From contig SKFV01000359.1 in the NCBI GenBank assembly GCA_007117785.1, positions 1-6,022 of the forward strand: a stretch of 6,022 nucleotides of DNA, given 5' to 3'. Each line of letters opens with the position of its first letter. The stretch's first letter is position 1. Source of the DNA: Pseudomonas sp. Lineage in GTDB: Bacteria; Pseudomonadota; Gammaproteobacteria; Pseudomonadales; Pseudomonadaceae. This document shows, piece by piece, positions 1 through 5,962 of this stretch. The notes beneath the pieces are model-generated. The model was not told where the DNA came from, made no database searches, and saw nothing but the letters and a program-made list of their open reading frames with translations. Position numbers and translations under genes: made by a program.

Positions 1-474
1 AAAGCGCTCACGGTGGAACAAGTCTGCAACGCGCAACCCGCGGCGCGACACCTTGTCTTCATAGGCCGGGCCAATGCCGCGGCCAGTCGTACCAATCTTG
101 GCTTCGCCACGCGCCCGCTCGCGCGCCTGATCCAGTGCCACATGGTAAGGCAGGATCAACGGACAAGCCGGACTGATACGCAAGCGCTCACGCACAGGCA
201 CACCACGCGCTTCCAGCTCATTCAGCTCTTTCAGCAGAGCCTCGGGAGACAGCACCACACCATTGCCGATAAAGCACTGTACGTTCTCGCGCAGGATGCC
301 CGAGGGAATCAGGTGCAACACCGTCTTCTCGCCGTCAATAACCAGGGTATGCCCGGCATTGTGCCCGCCCTGGTAGCGCACTACCGCCGAGACCTGTTCG
401 GTCATCAGGTCGACGATCTTGCCTTTACCTTCATCGCCCCACTGCGTGCCCAGGATGACAACATTCTTGCCCAT
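1..474 (-). CDS. purA: Adenylosuccinate synthetase, N-terminal 158 codons (partial, runs off left edge)
   Basis: Catalyses the first committed step from IMP to AMP: IMP + aspartate + GTP gives adenylosuccinate + GDP + Pi, in the cytoplasm. The reading frame starts at ATG 474-472 and stays open to base 1; residue 158 is the last one visible. Family proteins are about 430 residues, so roughly the first 37% is present and the C-terminus lies outside the window. Visible motifs: the N-terminal P-loop-like GDEGKGK (residues 13-19) carrying the catalytic Asp14; HNAGHT (38-43) with catalytic His42; and the IMP-binding GTTGRGIGPAY (128-138) with the arginines at 144-145 nearby. The Shine-Dalgarno is weak (AGAG about 6 bases upstream). 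The gene begins 48 bases after hisZ with no terminator between them, so it probably shares the transcript. The protein is named with very high certainty; no frameshift or missing active-site residue is seen. Confidence 0.98.
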   Translation of the reverse strand, partial: MGKNVVILGTQWGDEGKGKIVDLMTEQVSAVVRYQGGHNAGHTLVIDGEKTVLHLIPSGILRENVQCFIGNGVVLSPEALLKELNELEARGVPVRERLRISPACPLILPYHVALDQARERARGEAKIGTTGRGIGPAYEDKVSRRGLRVADLFHRERF

Positions 475-522
475 GTTCAGCTCTATGCCTCGTTGCTTCG
501 GGGACCTGACCGGCCCACCCGT

Positions 523-1710
523 TCAAATGGAAATCGTGCCAATCTGCCATTGGCCATTGATATGGTTCAACTGGCGGTCGCAACCCGCCTGGCGCGCATC
601 AGTGTCTAGCTGCCCGGGCAGCGCTACCACTACCCGCTCACCAGCACTGCGCAAGCGCGCTACTTCATCCTGCAGGTCGCTGGCTGCACTGTAAGGCACC
701 CAGATACCGGTTGGCTGTTCGGCATCAATCCGGCCACGCGCAACCAATAGCCGTAAGTCAGTGGAAAAGCCCGTGGCAGGACGCGCCCGACCAAAATCTT
801 CACCGATATCATCATAACGGCCGCCCTGAGCAATACTTTGCCCCATGCCCGGTACATAGGCAGCAAACACCATACCCGTGTGATAATGATAGCCGCGAAG
901 CTCACTGAGATCGAAATACAACGGAATATCCGGATAACGTCGGCGTAGCGTCTGCGCTATTTCACTCAGATCATCCAGCGCGGCCATCACGGATTCCGGG
1001 GCGCCATCAAGCAGGGCGTGCGCCCGCTCCAGCACATCCGCACCGCCGGACAGCTCTACCAGCGAACTCAACATAGCGCCAAGACCGGCAATATCAATCT
1101 GCGCAGCGAGGGCTTGCACCTCGTCCACAGCCTTGCGTTGCAGGGCATCAAACAAGGCCTGTTCGCTATCGGCATCCATGCCGGCCGCCTGGACCAGGCC
1201 GCGATATATCCCCACATGCCCGATATCCAGATGCACATCCGGTATACGACAGGCGGCCAGGGTTTCCAGCATCAAGGTCAGAACTTCAATATCACTGGCG
1301 CTGGACGCGTCGCCATACAGCTCGGCACCCAACTGGATCAGGCTGCGCGAGGTGGACAAGGGGCGCGGCCGGGTATGCAGCACACTACCGCAATAGCACA
1401 GGCGCGACGGGCCTGGCTGGCCCAGCGTGTGGGCGTCAATTCGCGCAACCTGGGGGGTGATATCGGCACGCAACCCGAGCATGCGACCGGATAGCTGGTC
1501 GATCATCTTGAAGGTTTGCAGTTCAAGGTCATGCCCGGCACCTGTCAACAAGGACTCCAGGTACTCGATATGCGGGGTGATGACCAGTTCGTAACCCCAT
1601 CGGGAAAACAGATCCAGCAACTGGCGACGAGCGGCTTCAATACGCGCTGCCTCGGCAGGCAGCACCTCTTCGATCCCATCTGGCAAAAGCCAGCGATCAA
1701 CTGTCGGCAT
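523..1710 (-). CDS. hisZ: ATP phosphoribosyltransferase regulatory subunit
   Basis: HisZ is a catalytically inactive histidyl-tRNA synthetase paralogue. It binds short-form HisG and makes it active and histidine-sensitive in the first step of histidine synthesis. The 395-residue length fits the family. The class II synthetase-like core is visible: LRADITPQVAR (80-90), the motif-2 area with CYCGSVLHTRP (105-115) and QLGAELYG (126-133), RGYHYHTGMVF (272-282) where true HisRS has a RG-x-YYTG type motif, GGRYDD (296-301), and a motif-3-like ATGFSTDLR (312-320). The anticodon-binding domain of HisRS is absent, as expected. An upstream in-frame TTG (1725-1723) would add five residues but has no ribosome site; ATG 1710 has GAAGG 8 bases before it and gives the MPTVDRWLLPDG-type start usual in Pseudomonas. 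It lies 39 bases after the DUF2065 gene and 48 before purA. Its presence predicts a short-form hisG elsewhere in the genome. Confidence 0.96.
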   Translation of the reverse strand: MPTVDRWLLPDGIEEVLPAEAARIEAARRQLLDLFSRWGYELVITPHIEYLESLLTGAGHDLELQTFKMIDQLSGRMLGLRADITPQVARIDAHTLGQPGPSRLCYCGSVLHTRPRPLSTSRSLIQLGAELYGDASSASDIEVLTLMLETLAACRIPDVHLDIGHVGIYRGLVQAAGMDADSEQALFDALQRKAVDEVQALAAQIDIAGLGAMLSSLVELSGGADVLERAHALLDGAPESVMAALDDLSEIAQTLRRRYPDIPLYFDLSELRGYHYHTGMVFAAYVPGMGQSIAQGGRYDDIGEDFGRARPATGFSTDLRLLVARGRIDAEQPTGIWVPYSAASDLQDEVARLRSAGERVVVALPGQLDTDARQAGCDRQLNHINGQWQIGTISI

Positions 1711-1718
1711 TGTCACAA

Positions 1719-1723
1719 CCTTC
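1719..1723 (-). promoter_or_regulatory. Ribosome binding site of hisZ, deciding the start
   Basis: Read on the minus strand this is GAAGG, 8 bases before ATG 1710. It overlaps the alternative upstream TTG start at 1725 and therefore favours the shorter 395-residue HisZ. Confidence 0.7.
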
Positions 1724-1749
1724 AAAAATTCAGGAAAAACCGGCGCCTG

Positions 1750-1938
1750 TCAGCGAATCAGGTACAGGATGAATGTGCCTGTCAGCATACTGGCCAGGCC
1801 GATAATCCGTAGTTGTCGATCACCCATCTGACTGATCGACAGCAGCATCGCCTTCCAGCTTGCCGGAGCCAGGAAAGGCATCAGCCCTTCAATCACCAGC
1901 ACCAGACACAGGGCGGTTACCAGGCTCTGCCAATCCAT
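1750..1938 (-). CDS. DUF2065 (YjeT-like) small membrane protein
   Basis: A 62-residue protein with two predicted membrane segments (about residues 5-22 and 44-61), separated by a short polar stretch containing GDRQLR. The EGLMPFLAPASWK segment (17-29) is the family signature, comparable to EGLGPML-type sequences in Escherichia coli YjeT, whose gene sits in the same place between hflC and purA. The molecular function of the family is not established; proximity to hflKC suggests, by inference only, a link to the inner membrane or FtsH. An open frame extends upstream to an ATG at 1974, and another ATG lies at 1947. The start at 1938 is preferred because GGAG lies 9 bases before it and the resulting N-terminus matches the family length. 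The gene follows an intrinsic terminator by about 43 bases, so it is expressed either by read-through or from a promoter I could not identify. Confidence 0.9.
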   Translation of the reverse strand: MDWQSLVTALCLVLVIEGLMPFLAPASWKAMLLSISQMGDRQLRIIGLASMLTGTFILYLIR

Positions 1939-1947
1939 GCTGCACAT

Positions 1948-1951
1948 CTCC
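1948..1951 (-). promoter_or_regulatory. Ribosome binding site of the DUF2065 gene, deciding the start
   Basis: GGAG on the minus strand, 9 bases before ATG 1938. It directly abuts the alternative ATG at 1947, which is too close to be served by it, so the 62-residue product is preferred. Confidence 0.55.
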
Positions 1952-1958
1952 GCCATTC

Positions 1959-1973
1959 TGGCGCACTGCGCCA
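1959..1973 (-). repeat. Short perfect inverted repeat upstream of the DUF2065 ribosome site
   Basis: TGGCGC and GCGCCA flank a 3-base loop, giving a GC-rich 6-bp stem. It sits 7 bases upstream of the GGAG of the DUF2065 gene and just after the T-run of the preceding terminator. No T-run follows, so it is not a terminator. It may be an RNA hairpin in the leader, a protein site, or chance. Confidence 0.35.
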
Positions 1974-1981
1974 CCGGTCAC

Positions 1982-2004
1982 AAAAAAGCCGGGATATCCC
2001 GGCT
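1982..2004 (-). terminator. Intrinsic (Rho-independent) terminator after hflKC
   Basis: On the minus strand a stem AGCCGGG / CCCGGCT with loop ATAT is followed directly by a run of T (six in total, counting the one closing the stem). This is a classical intrinsic terminator. It is 89 bases past the hflC stop and lies before the DUF2065 gene, so it separates hflKC from the DUF2065-hisZ-purA part or reduces read-through into it. The stem is a perfect palindrome, but the T-run is on the correct side only for minus-strand transcription. Confidence 0.88.
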
Positions 2005-2040
2005 GCGCAAGTGTAACACGTTTTTTTCGTTGCTCTGAAC

Positions 2041-2084
2041 ATTCACATCCACTCGTTCGGAACGCGCCACGAGTGGATGTGAAT
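2041..2084 (-). repeat. Perfect 16-bp inverted repeat (long hairpin) just after hflC
   Basis: Arms at 2041-2056 and 2069-2084 are exact reverse complements (16 of 16) around a 12-base loop. In the hflC transcript the hairpin would begin 8 bases after the TGA stop. No T-run follows on either strand, so it is not an intrinsic terminator; a proper one lies about 37 bases further on. Possible roles, all inferred: a 3' stabiliser blocking exonucleases, a processing site, a dispersed repeat unit, or a protein-binding palindrome. The arms contain TGTGA, but the spacing does not fit a CRP/Vfr site. Confidence 0.85.
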
Positions 2085-2092
2085 TGCCGACA

Positions 2093-2965
2093 TCAGCGTC
2101 GCTCAGTCCCCTGCATATAGCGGAAGAACTCACTGTCCGGATCGAGTACCAGCAGATCATTCTTGCTGGCGAAGCTTTCGCGGTAAGCCTGCAGGCTGCG
2201 CCAGAAGCTATAGAACTCGTTATCCTGACCAAAGGATTCAGCGTAGATCGAGGCAGCTTGGGCATCCCCGTCACCCCGAATCTCCTCGGCTTCACGGAAG
2301 GCTTGAGCCAGAATCACCTGACTCTGACGATCGGCGTCAGCACGAACACCCTCGCCTAGCTCGCGACCACGAGCCCTGAGTTCCTGAGCCTCACGCTCAC
2401 GCTCAGTACTCATCCGCTCAAATACACTGAGATTGACCTCGCGCGGCAAATCAATGGCCTTGACCCGCACATCCAGCACTTCAATACCCATTTCGCGCTG
2501 GGCGTTTTCGTTCAGGATGCTGGTCATATCGGCCATCAACTGATCCCGCTCACCCGAGACCACCTCATTCAGGGTTCGACGCGCGAACTGGTCACGCAGG
2601 CCTGATTCCAGCTGACGTGAGAGACGGTCTTCCGCGTTGGCGCGAATACCCGACGTAGCGGTGTAATAACGCTGCACGTCGGTGATACGCCACTTGGCAT
2701 AGGAATCAACCATCAGGGCTTTCTGCTCAAGCGTCAGATAGCGCTGGGTAGTGGACTCAAGGGTCAACAATCGGCCTTCGAAAATGCGTGCTTCCTGCAC
2801 AAAGGGCATTTTGAAATGCAGACCGGGGTTGACGTCATTGCGCACCACTGCACCAAACTGCAGCACAATGGCGCGCTGGGTTTGCGATACGATAAAGAAG
2901 CTCTGCCAGCCGACGACCAATACCACCAGCACCGCCACCAGCCCGAAGATTGTCTTGTTAGTCAT
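2093..2965 (-). CDS. hflC: HflC, SPFH/band-7 modulator subunit of FtsH protease
   Basis: HflC pairs with HflK in a large membrane-anchored assembly enclosing FtsH hexamers on the periplasmic side and limiting access of membrane substrates to the protease. The 290-residue protein has one N-terminal membrane segment (about 5-26) acting as an uncleaved anchor. The SPFH/band-7 domain begins at about 27-40 (SQTQRAIVLQFG) and includes PGLHFKMPF (47-55) and the conserved block IDLPREVNLSVFERMSTERE (171-190). A charged, coiled-coil-prone stretch follows (about 185-235), then GDGDAQAASIY (231-241) and the FYSFWRSLQAY helix (251-261). The length fits Pseudomonas-type HflC. Start ATG 2965 overlaps the hflK stop by one base (TAATG); GGGAG lies 8 bases before it, inside the hflK coding end, which suggests translational coupling. 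Two hairpins follow the gene. Confidence 0.97.
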   Translation of the reverse strand: MTNKTIFGLVAVLVVLVVGWQSFFIVSQTQRAIVLQFGAVVRNDVNPGLHFKMPFVQEARIFEGRLLTLESTTQRYLTLEQKALMVDSYAKWRITDVQRYYTATSGIRANAEDRLSRQLESGLRDQFARRTLNEVVSGERDQLMADMTSILNENAQREMGIEVLDVRVKAIDLPREVNLSVFERMSTEREREAQELRARGRELGEGVRADADRQSQVILAQAFREAEEIRGDGDAQAASIYAESFGQDNEFYSFWRSLQAYRESFASKNDLLVLDPDSEFFRYMQGTERR

Positions 2966-4173
2966 TAGCGAGACTCCCTTGAGCGTGCATCACGCTGCGG
3001 CAATTGCGTTGGCAGGCGTGCCGAACCATCAGTCAATGGATTACCCGTAGCGGACGATGAACTGCTACCGCCACTACTACCAATGCCTGATTGCTGCATC
3101 ATCCGATCCAGCGGCAAATACATCAGGTTGTTGTTGCCTTCACTGTTGGTAATCATGACCTTGCTGGTATTTTGCAACACTTCCTGCATGGTCTGAATGT
3201 ACAGACGCTCACGCATGATCTCAGGTGCTGCTTGATACTGGGCCAGCAACTGATCGAAACGGCTGGTCTCACCTAACGCGCGAGCAATCACCTCGTCACG
3301 ATAACCATTGGCTTCTTCCAGTTGGCGCTGGGCGCGACCACGGGCCTCGGGAATGACCCGGTTGGCATAGGATTGCGCCTGGTTACGCTCGCGCTCCTCA
3401 TCTTCCCGGGCACGAATCACATCAAGGAAAGCATCCTGCACTTCGGACGGCGGCTGCGCATCAGTCACGTTCACCGACACAATAGTAATACCGGTTTGGT
3501 ACATATCCAGATAATTCTGCAAGCGCTCGTTGACTTCAGCACCCAGACGCTCACGTCCTTCAGTTAATACCTGTTGCAAGGTCATTGAACCGGCCACATG
3601 ACGCAGCGCGCTTTCAGTGGCATGGCGCAGGCTGGTTTCCGGATCCTCAACCTTTAGAGAGAAGTCTTCCAGGTTGGCGATACGGTACTGAACGGTCAGC
3701 GGCACCTGCACGATATTCTCGTCTTCGGTGAGCATCATGCCCGTCTGCGAATAAGAACGAATCAGCGTGACATTACGCTGGTACTTGCGCTCAATCGGCG
3801 GGAAATAGATATGCAGACCCGACTCTTCGGTTCGATGATACTCACCAAAACGCAGGACAACCGCTTGCTCTTGCTCATCGACCATGTAGATCGCATTGAA
3901 TAGCCAGAAGGCAAACAGAATGAGTAGACCGATACCCCAGATACCTTTGGGAATGCCCTGACCACCGCCAACATTGCGGTTGCCACCGTCATCATCACCG
4001 CCACGTTTTTTGTTGCCGAACATGCCGTTCAGGCTGTCCTGCAGCTTTTTCAATGCTTCATCCAGATCCGGCGGCCCTTGCTTGCCACCACGATTTCCAC
4101 CGCGGTTGCCGCCTGAGCCCCAAGGATCCTGATTATTAGAATTGTTACCGCCACCAGGCTCATTCCAGGCCAT
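2965..4173 (-). CDS. hflK: HflK, SPFH/band-7 modulator subunit of FtsH protease
   Basis: Partner of HflC in the FtsH-associated complex. The 402-residue protein starts with a Gly/Asn-rich cytoplasmic tail carrying the family's MAWNEPG start, DPWG (16-19) and PPDLDEALKKL (34-44). One membrane segment (about 78-97) follows, then the periplasmic SPFH domain starting near DEQEQAVVLRFG (99-110) and including PPSEVQDAF (241-249). A long charged, alanine/glutamate-rich helix (about 250-305) is coiled-coil prone. MYLPLDRMM (351-359) near the end is typical of HflK. The C-terminus is Ser/Gly-rich (363-375) and then basic. ATG 4173 has GGAG 6 bases upstream. The gene is separated from hflX by 122 bases and overlaps hflC by one base. 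All conserved blocks are present and no disruption is seen. Confidence 0.97.
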   Translation of the reverse strand: MAWNEPGGGNNSNNQDPWGSGGNRGGNRGGKQGPPDLDEALKKLQDSLNGMFGNKKRGGDDDGGNRNVGGGQGIPKGIWGIGLLILFAFWLFNAIYMVDEQEQAVVLRFGEYHRTEESGLHIYFPPIERKYQRNVTLIRSYSQTGMMLTEDENIVQVPLTVQYRIANLEDFSLKVEDPETSLRHATESALRHVAGSMTLQQVLTEGRERLGAEVNERLQNYLDMYQTGITIVSVNVTDAQPPSEVQDAFLDVIRAREDEERERNQAQSYANRVIPEARGRAQRQLEEANGYRDEVIARALGETSRFDQLLAQYQAAPEIMRERLYIQTMQEVLQNTSKVMITNSEGNNNLMYLPLDRMMQQSGIGSSGGSSSSSATGNPLTDGSARLPTQLPQRDARSRESR

Positions 4174-4295
4174 AGCGCTCTCCGTCGTCCAAAAAAACCA
4201 AATCTACACCGCGACCGGACTAAGATGCCGCGACGATTTTCGATCTGAAATAGTACCTTAGTTCAGTCACCATAGGCGACCGCCAAAGCTGCGCA
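4174..4295 (-). other. hflX-hflK intergenic region
   Basis: This 122-base gap holds no recognisable gene. On the minus strand it contains two direct copies of GTCGCGG (plus-strand 4209-4215 and 4228-4234, 19 bases apart), and a run of seven T (4191-4197) between them and the hflK ribosome site. No stable stem precedes the T-run closely enough to call a terminator, and I found no convincing -35/-10 pair. The length leaves room for an internal hflKC promoter, which would have to be mapped experimentally. Confidence 0.5.
4178..4183 (-). promoter_or_regulatory. Ribosome binding site of hflK
   Basis: GGAGAG on the minus strand; its GGAG core is 6 bases before ATG 4173. This supports the MAWNEPG start. 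Confidence 0.65.
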
Positions 4296-5597
4296 TTATT
4301 GCAAAACGTGTTGACCGAGAAAGTGCTCAGGCTCTAAACCTTCACGCTTTACCAGTCGATTGAAATCAGCCCGCGGTAAGCGTAAATCCAGTTGCTGGCG
4401 ACCGCCATCGACGTTGTGCTCCGCCAACACCGCTCCCGCCTGATAGAACTGCGCACGCAAACGCGCCTGATCATGTTCAATCAATACAGACGCCTGCAGG
4501 ATGTCATACCCCAGCCGCTCGGCAATGGCCTGAGTAACGAGCTCAAGGCCGAGGTTATTCTGCGCCGATACCCAGACCCGCACAGGCATCCCGTCTTCAT
4601 CGCGCTGAATGTGCGGCTCGATCGCGGGCAGCAGGTCAATCTTGTTGTACACCTCGAGGGTCGGCAAATCACTGGCACCTATCTCATCAAGCACCAGATT
4701 GACCTGTTCGATGTGCGAGTCACGCTCGGCATCGGCCGCATCAATCACATGCAACAAGAGATCAGCCTGACTGGATTCCTCCAGGGTGGCGCGAAAAGCC
4801 TCAACCAGCTTGTGTGGCAAATGGCGAATAAAACCCACAGTATCGGCCAGGATCACTGGCCCTAGCTCGGCCAGCTCGATACGCCGCAAGGTTGGATCCA
4901 AGGTAGCAAAGAGCTGGTCAGCAGCATAAACCGTCGACTCAGTCAGGGTATTGAACAGGGTTGATTTACCGGCGTTGGTATAGCCGACCAGGGATACGAC
5001 CGGAATCTCGGCCCGTTGACGTCCGCGCCGGGCTTGCTCGCGCTGCCCACGTACTTTTTCCAGACGTTTGGTGATCTGCTTGATCCGCGCTCGCAACAAA
5101 CGGCGGTCGGTTTCCAGCTGGGTTTCGCCCGGGCCACGCAGACCAATACCACCCTTTTGCCGTTCAAGGTGAGTCCAGCCGCGCACCAGACGCGTGCTCA
5201 AGTGATCCAGCTGGGCCAACTCAACCTGCAACTTGCCCTCATGGGTGCGGGCGCGCTGAGCGAAGATATCCAGAATCAGCCCGGTACGGTCAAGCACACG
5301 GCATTGCAGAACGCTTTCAAGGTTGCGCTCCTGGCTGGGCGACAGCGTGTGATTGAAAATCACCAGCTCACCTTCATTGGCGTCCACCAGTGCTTTTATT
5401 TCATCCACCTTGCCCGGCCCGACCAGAAAGCGCGGACTGGGGCGAAAGCGCGAGACAGTTAGCAGTCCAACCTGCTCGGCACCTGCGGAGCTGACCAGCT
5501 CGAGAAACTCGTCGGGGTCTTCTCGGGTTTGTTCATCCAGGCCTTCCAGGTGAACCAGTACAGCGCGCTCACCACCTTCATGACGCTCAAAGAACAA
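4296..5597 (-). CDS. hflX: HflX, ribosome-associated GTPase
   Basis: HflX is a GTPase that binds the 50S subunit and splits stalled or stress-arrested ribosomes; the old link to lambda lysogeny and FtsH comes from its gene neighbourhood. The 433-residue protein has the N-terminal HflX domain (about 1-195), including the glycine-rich linker QKGGIGLRGPGE (147-158) after a basic helical region. The G domain follows: P-loop GYTNAGKST (205-213), switch I region ATLDPT (231-236), G3 DTVG (252-255), G4 NKID (318-321) and G5 SA (344-345). A C-terminal domain (about 365-433) completes it. The start is TTG at 5597, immediately after an in-frame TGA, so it is the most upstream start possible. It is preceded by a strong GGGGAGG and gives the MFFERH N-terminus of Pseudomonas HflX. 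It lies 16 bases after hfq, so the two are probably co-transcribed. The stop is TAA. Confidence 0.97.
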   Translation of the reverse strand: MFFERHEGGERAVLVHLEGLDEQTREDPDEFLELVSSAGAEQVGLLTVSRFRPSPRFLVGPGKVDEIKALVDANEGELVIFNHTLSPSQERNLESVLQCRVLDRTGLILDIFAQRARTHEGKLQVELAQLDHLSTRLVRGWTHLERQKGGIGLRGPGETQLETDRRLLRARIKQITKRLEKVRGQREQARRGRQRAEIPVVSLVGYTNAGKSTLFNTLTESTVYAADQLFATLDPTLRRIELAELGPVILADTVGFIRHLPHKLVEAFRATLEESSQADLLLHVIDAADAERDSHIEQVNLVLDEIGASDLPTLEVYNKIDLLPAIEPHIQRDEDGMPVRVWVSAQNNLGLELVTQAIAERLGYDILQASVLIEHDQARLRAQFYQAGAVLAEHNVDGGRQQLDLRLPRADFNRLVKREGLEPEHFLGQHVLQ

Positions 5598-5602
5598 TCA
5601 GA

Positions 5603-5609
5603 CCTCCCC
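5603..5609 (-). promoter_or_regulatory. Ribosome binding site of hflX supporting a TTG start
   Basis: GGGGAGG on the minus strand, 5 bases before TTG 5597. It lies between the hfq stop and hflX, and is strong enough to explain initiation at the weaker TTG codon. Confidence 0.75.
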
Positions 5610-5613
5610 GCGA

Positions 5614-5865
5614 TCAGGCACTGCCTGTATCTGCCTCGTCAGCACCCTGCACCGGCAAACGCACCGGGCGACCCGGCACCACGGTGGAGATGGCATGCTT
5701 GTAAACCATCTGACTGACGGTATTCTTCAGCAGGATGACAAACTGATCGAAAGATTCGATCTGCCCCTGCAGCTTGATGCCGTTGACCAGATAAATGGAT
5801 ACCGGAACCCGTTCCTTACGCAGAACGTTCAGGTAAGGGTCTTGTAGTGAATGCCCTTTTGACAT
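5614..5865 (-). CDS. hfq: RNA chaperone Hfq
   Basis: Hfq forms a hexameric Sm-like ring that binds small RNAs and A-rich or U-rich mRNA segments and controls translation and stability. The 83-residue protein is almost the Pseudomonas sequence. Its Sm1 region spans about 8-47 and the Sm2 motif YKHAIST is at 55-61. RNA-contact residues seen: proximal face Gln8, Phe42, Lys56 and His57; distal face Tyr25 and Lys31; rim basic patch RKER (16-19). The C-terminal tail after about residue 65 is short (some 18 residues) and acidic at its end, as in Pseudomonas and unlike the longer enterobacterial tail. ATG 5865 has AAGGAG 7 bases upstream. A likely promoter lies about 50-75 bases upstream, and hflX follows after 16 bases. 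Confidence 0.99.
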   Translation of the reverse strand: MSKGHSLQDPYLNVLRKERVPVSIYLVNGIKLQGQIESFDQFVILLKNTVSQMVYKHAISTVVPGRPVRLPVQGADEADTGSA

Positions 5866-5872
5866 TGCCTAA

Positions 5873-5878
5873 CTCCTT
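5873..5878 (-). promoter_or_regulatory. Ribosome binding site of hfq
   Basis: AAGGAG on the minus strand, 7 bases before ATG 5865; near-consensus sequence and spacing. Confidence 0.85.
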
Positions 5879-5910
5879 ATGGAAACCGTAATTGTATGCA
5901 CTTGTGATGC

Positions 5911-5938
5911 GTTATATTGCCGGCCTGTCATTGCCCAA
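5911..5938 (-). promoter_or_regulatory. Candidate sigma70-type promoter of hfq
   Basis: On the minus strand, -35 TTGGGC (5933-5938) and -10 TATAAC (5911-5916) are 16 bases apart. The -10 matches the consensus at five of six positions; the -35 matches only at TTG. Transcription would start near 5904, giving a leader of about 40 bases before hfq. A second possible -10, TACAAT, lies a little closer to hfq but has no usable -35. Confidence 0.45.
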
Positions 5939-5945
5939 AAGCGCT

Positions 5946-5962
5946 GTTCCCACCCTGGGAAC
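5946..5962 (-). repeat. 7-bp perfect inverted repeat upstream of the hfq promoter
   Basis: GTTCCCA and TGGGAAC flank a 3-base loop. The repeat lies 7 bases upstream of the candidate -35 of hfq. Read on the minus strand it is followed, five bases on, by only four T, so it is a poor terminator; it could equally be an operator or activator site next to the promoter. Confidence 0.4.

Noticed and set aside
13..609. Plus-strand open frame of 198 codons across purA and the hisZ end
   Set aside because: It lies antisense to purA and hisZ, both identified with confidence, has no recognisable domain, and reflects codon bias of the real genes.
1018..1494. Plus-strand open frame of 158 codons inside hisZ
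   Set aside because: Fully antisense to hisZ, low-complexity Gln/His/Arg composition and no family resemblance; a shadow frame.
1723..1725. Upstream TTG start of hisZ
   Set aside because: It lacks a ribosome site and would add five residues not typical of the family; ATG 1710 has a well-placed GAAGG.
1945..1974. Upstream ATG starts (1974 and 1947) for the DUF2065 protein
   Set aside because: The 1947 ATG abuts the GGAG with no spacing, and the extra N-terminal residues do not match the family; 1938 fits better.
1955..1983. Possible promoter for the DUF2065 gene (TTGTGA, 17 bases, CAGAAT on the minus strand)
   Set aside because: Both boxes are weak, it overlaps the terminator T-run and a hairpin, and transcription would begin within the ribosome binding site.
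2011..2027. T7 run on the plus strand after GTGTAACACG, as a plus-strand terminator
   Set aside because: The preceding repeat leaves a one-base loop, the larger palindrome is too far from the T-run, and no plus-strand gene needs a terminator here.
4191..4230. T7 run before hflK as an intrinsic terminator after hflX
   Set aside because: No stable GC-rich stem lies directly before the T-run on the minus strand.
4392..4865. Plus-strand open frame of 157 codons inside hflX
   Set aside because: Antisense to the conserved HflX G domain and C-terminal region; no recognisable domain.
5016..5462. Plus-strand open frame of 148 codons inside hflX
   Set aside because: Antisense to the HflX N-terminal domain; no recognisable motif.
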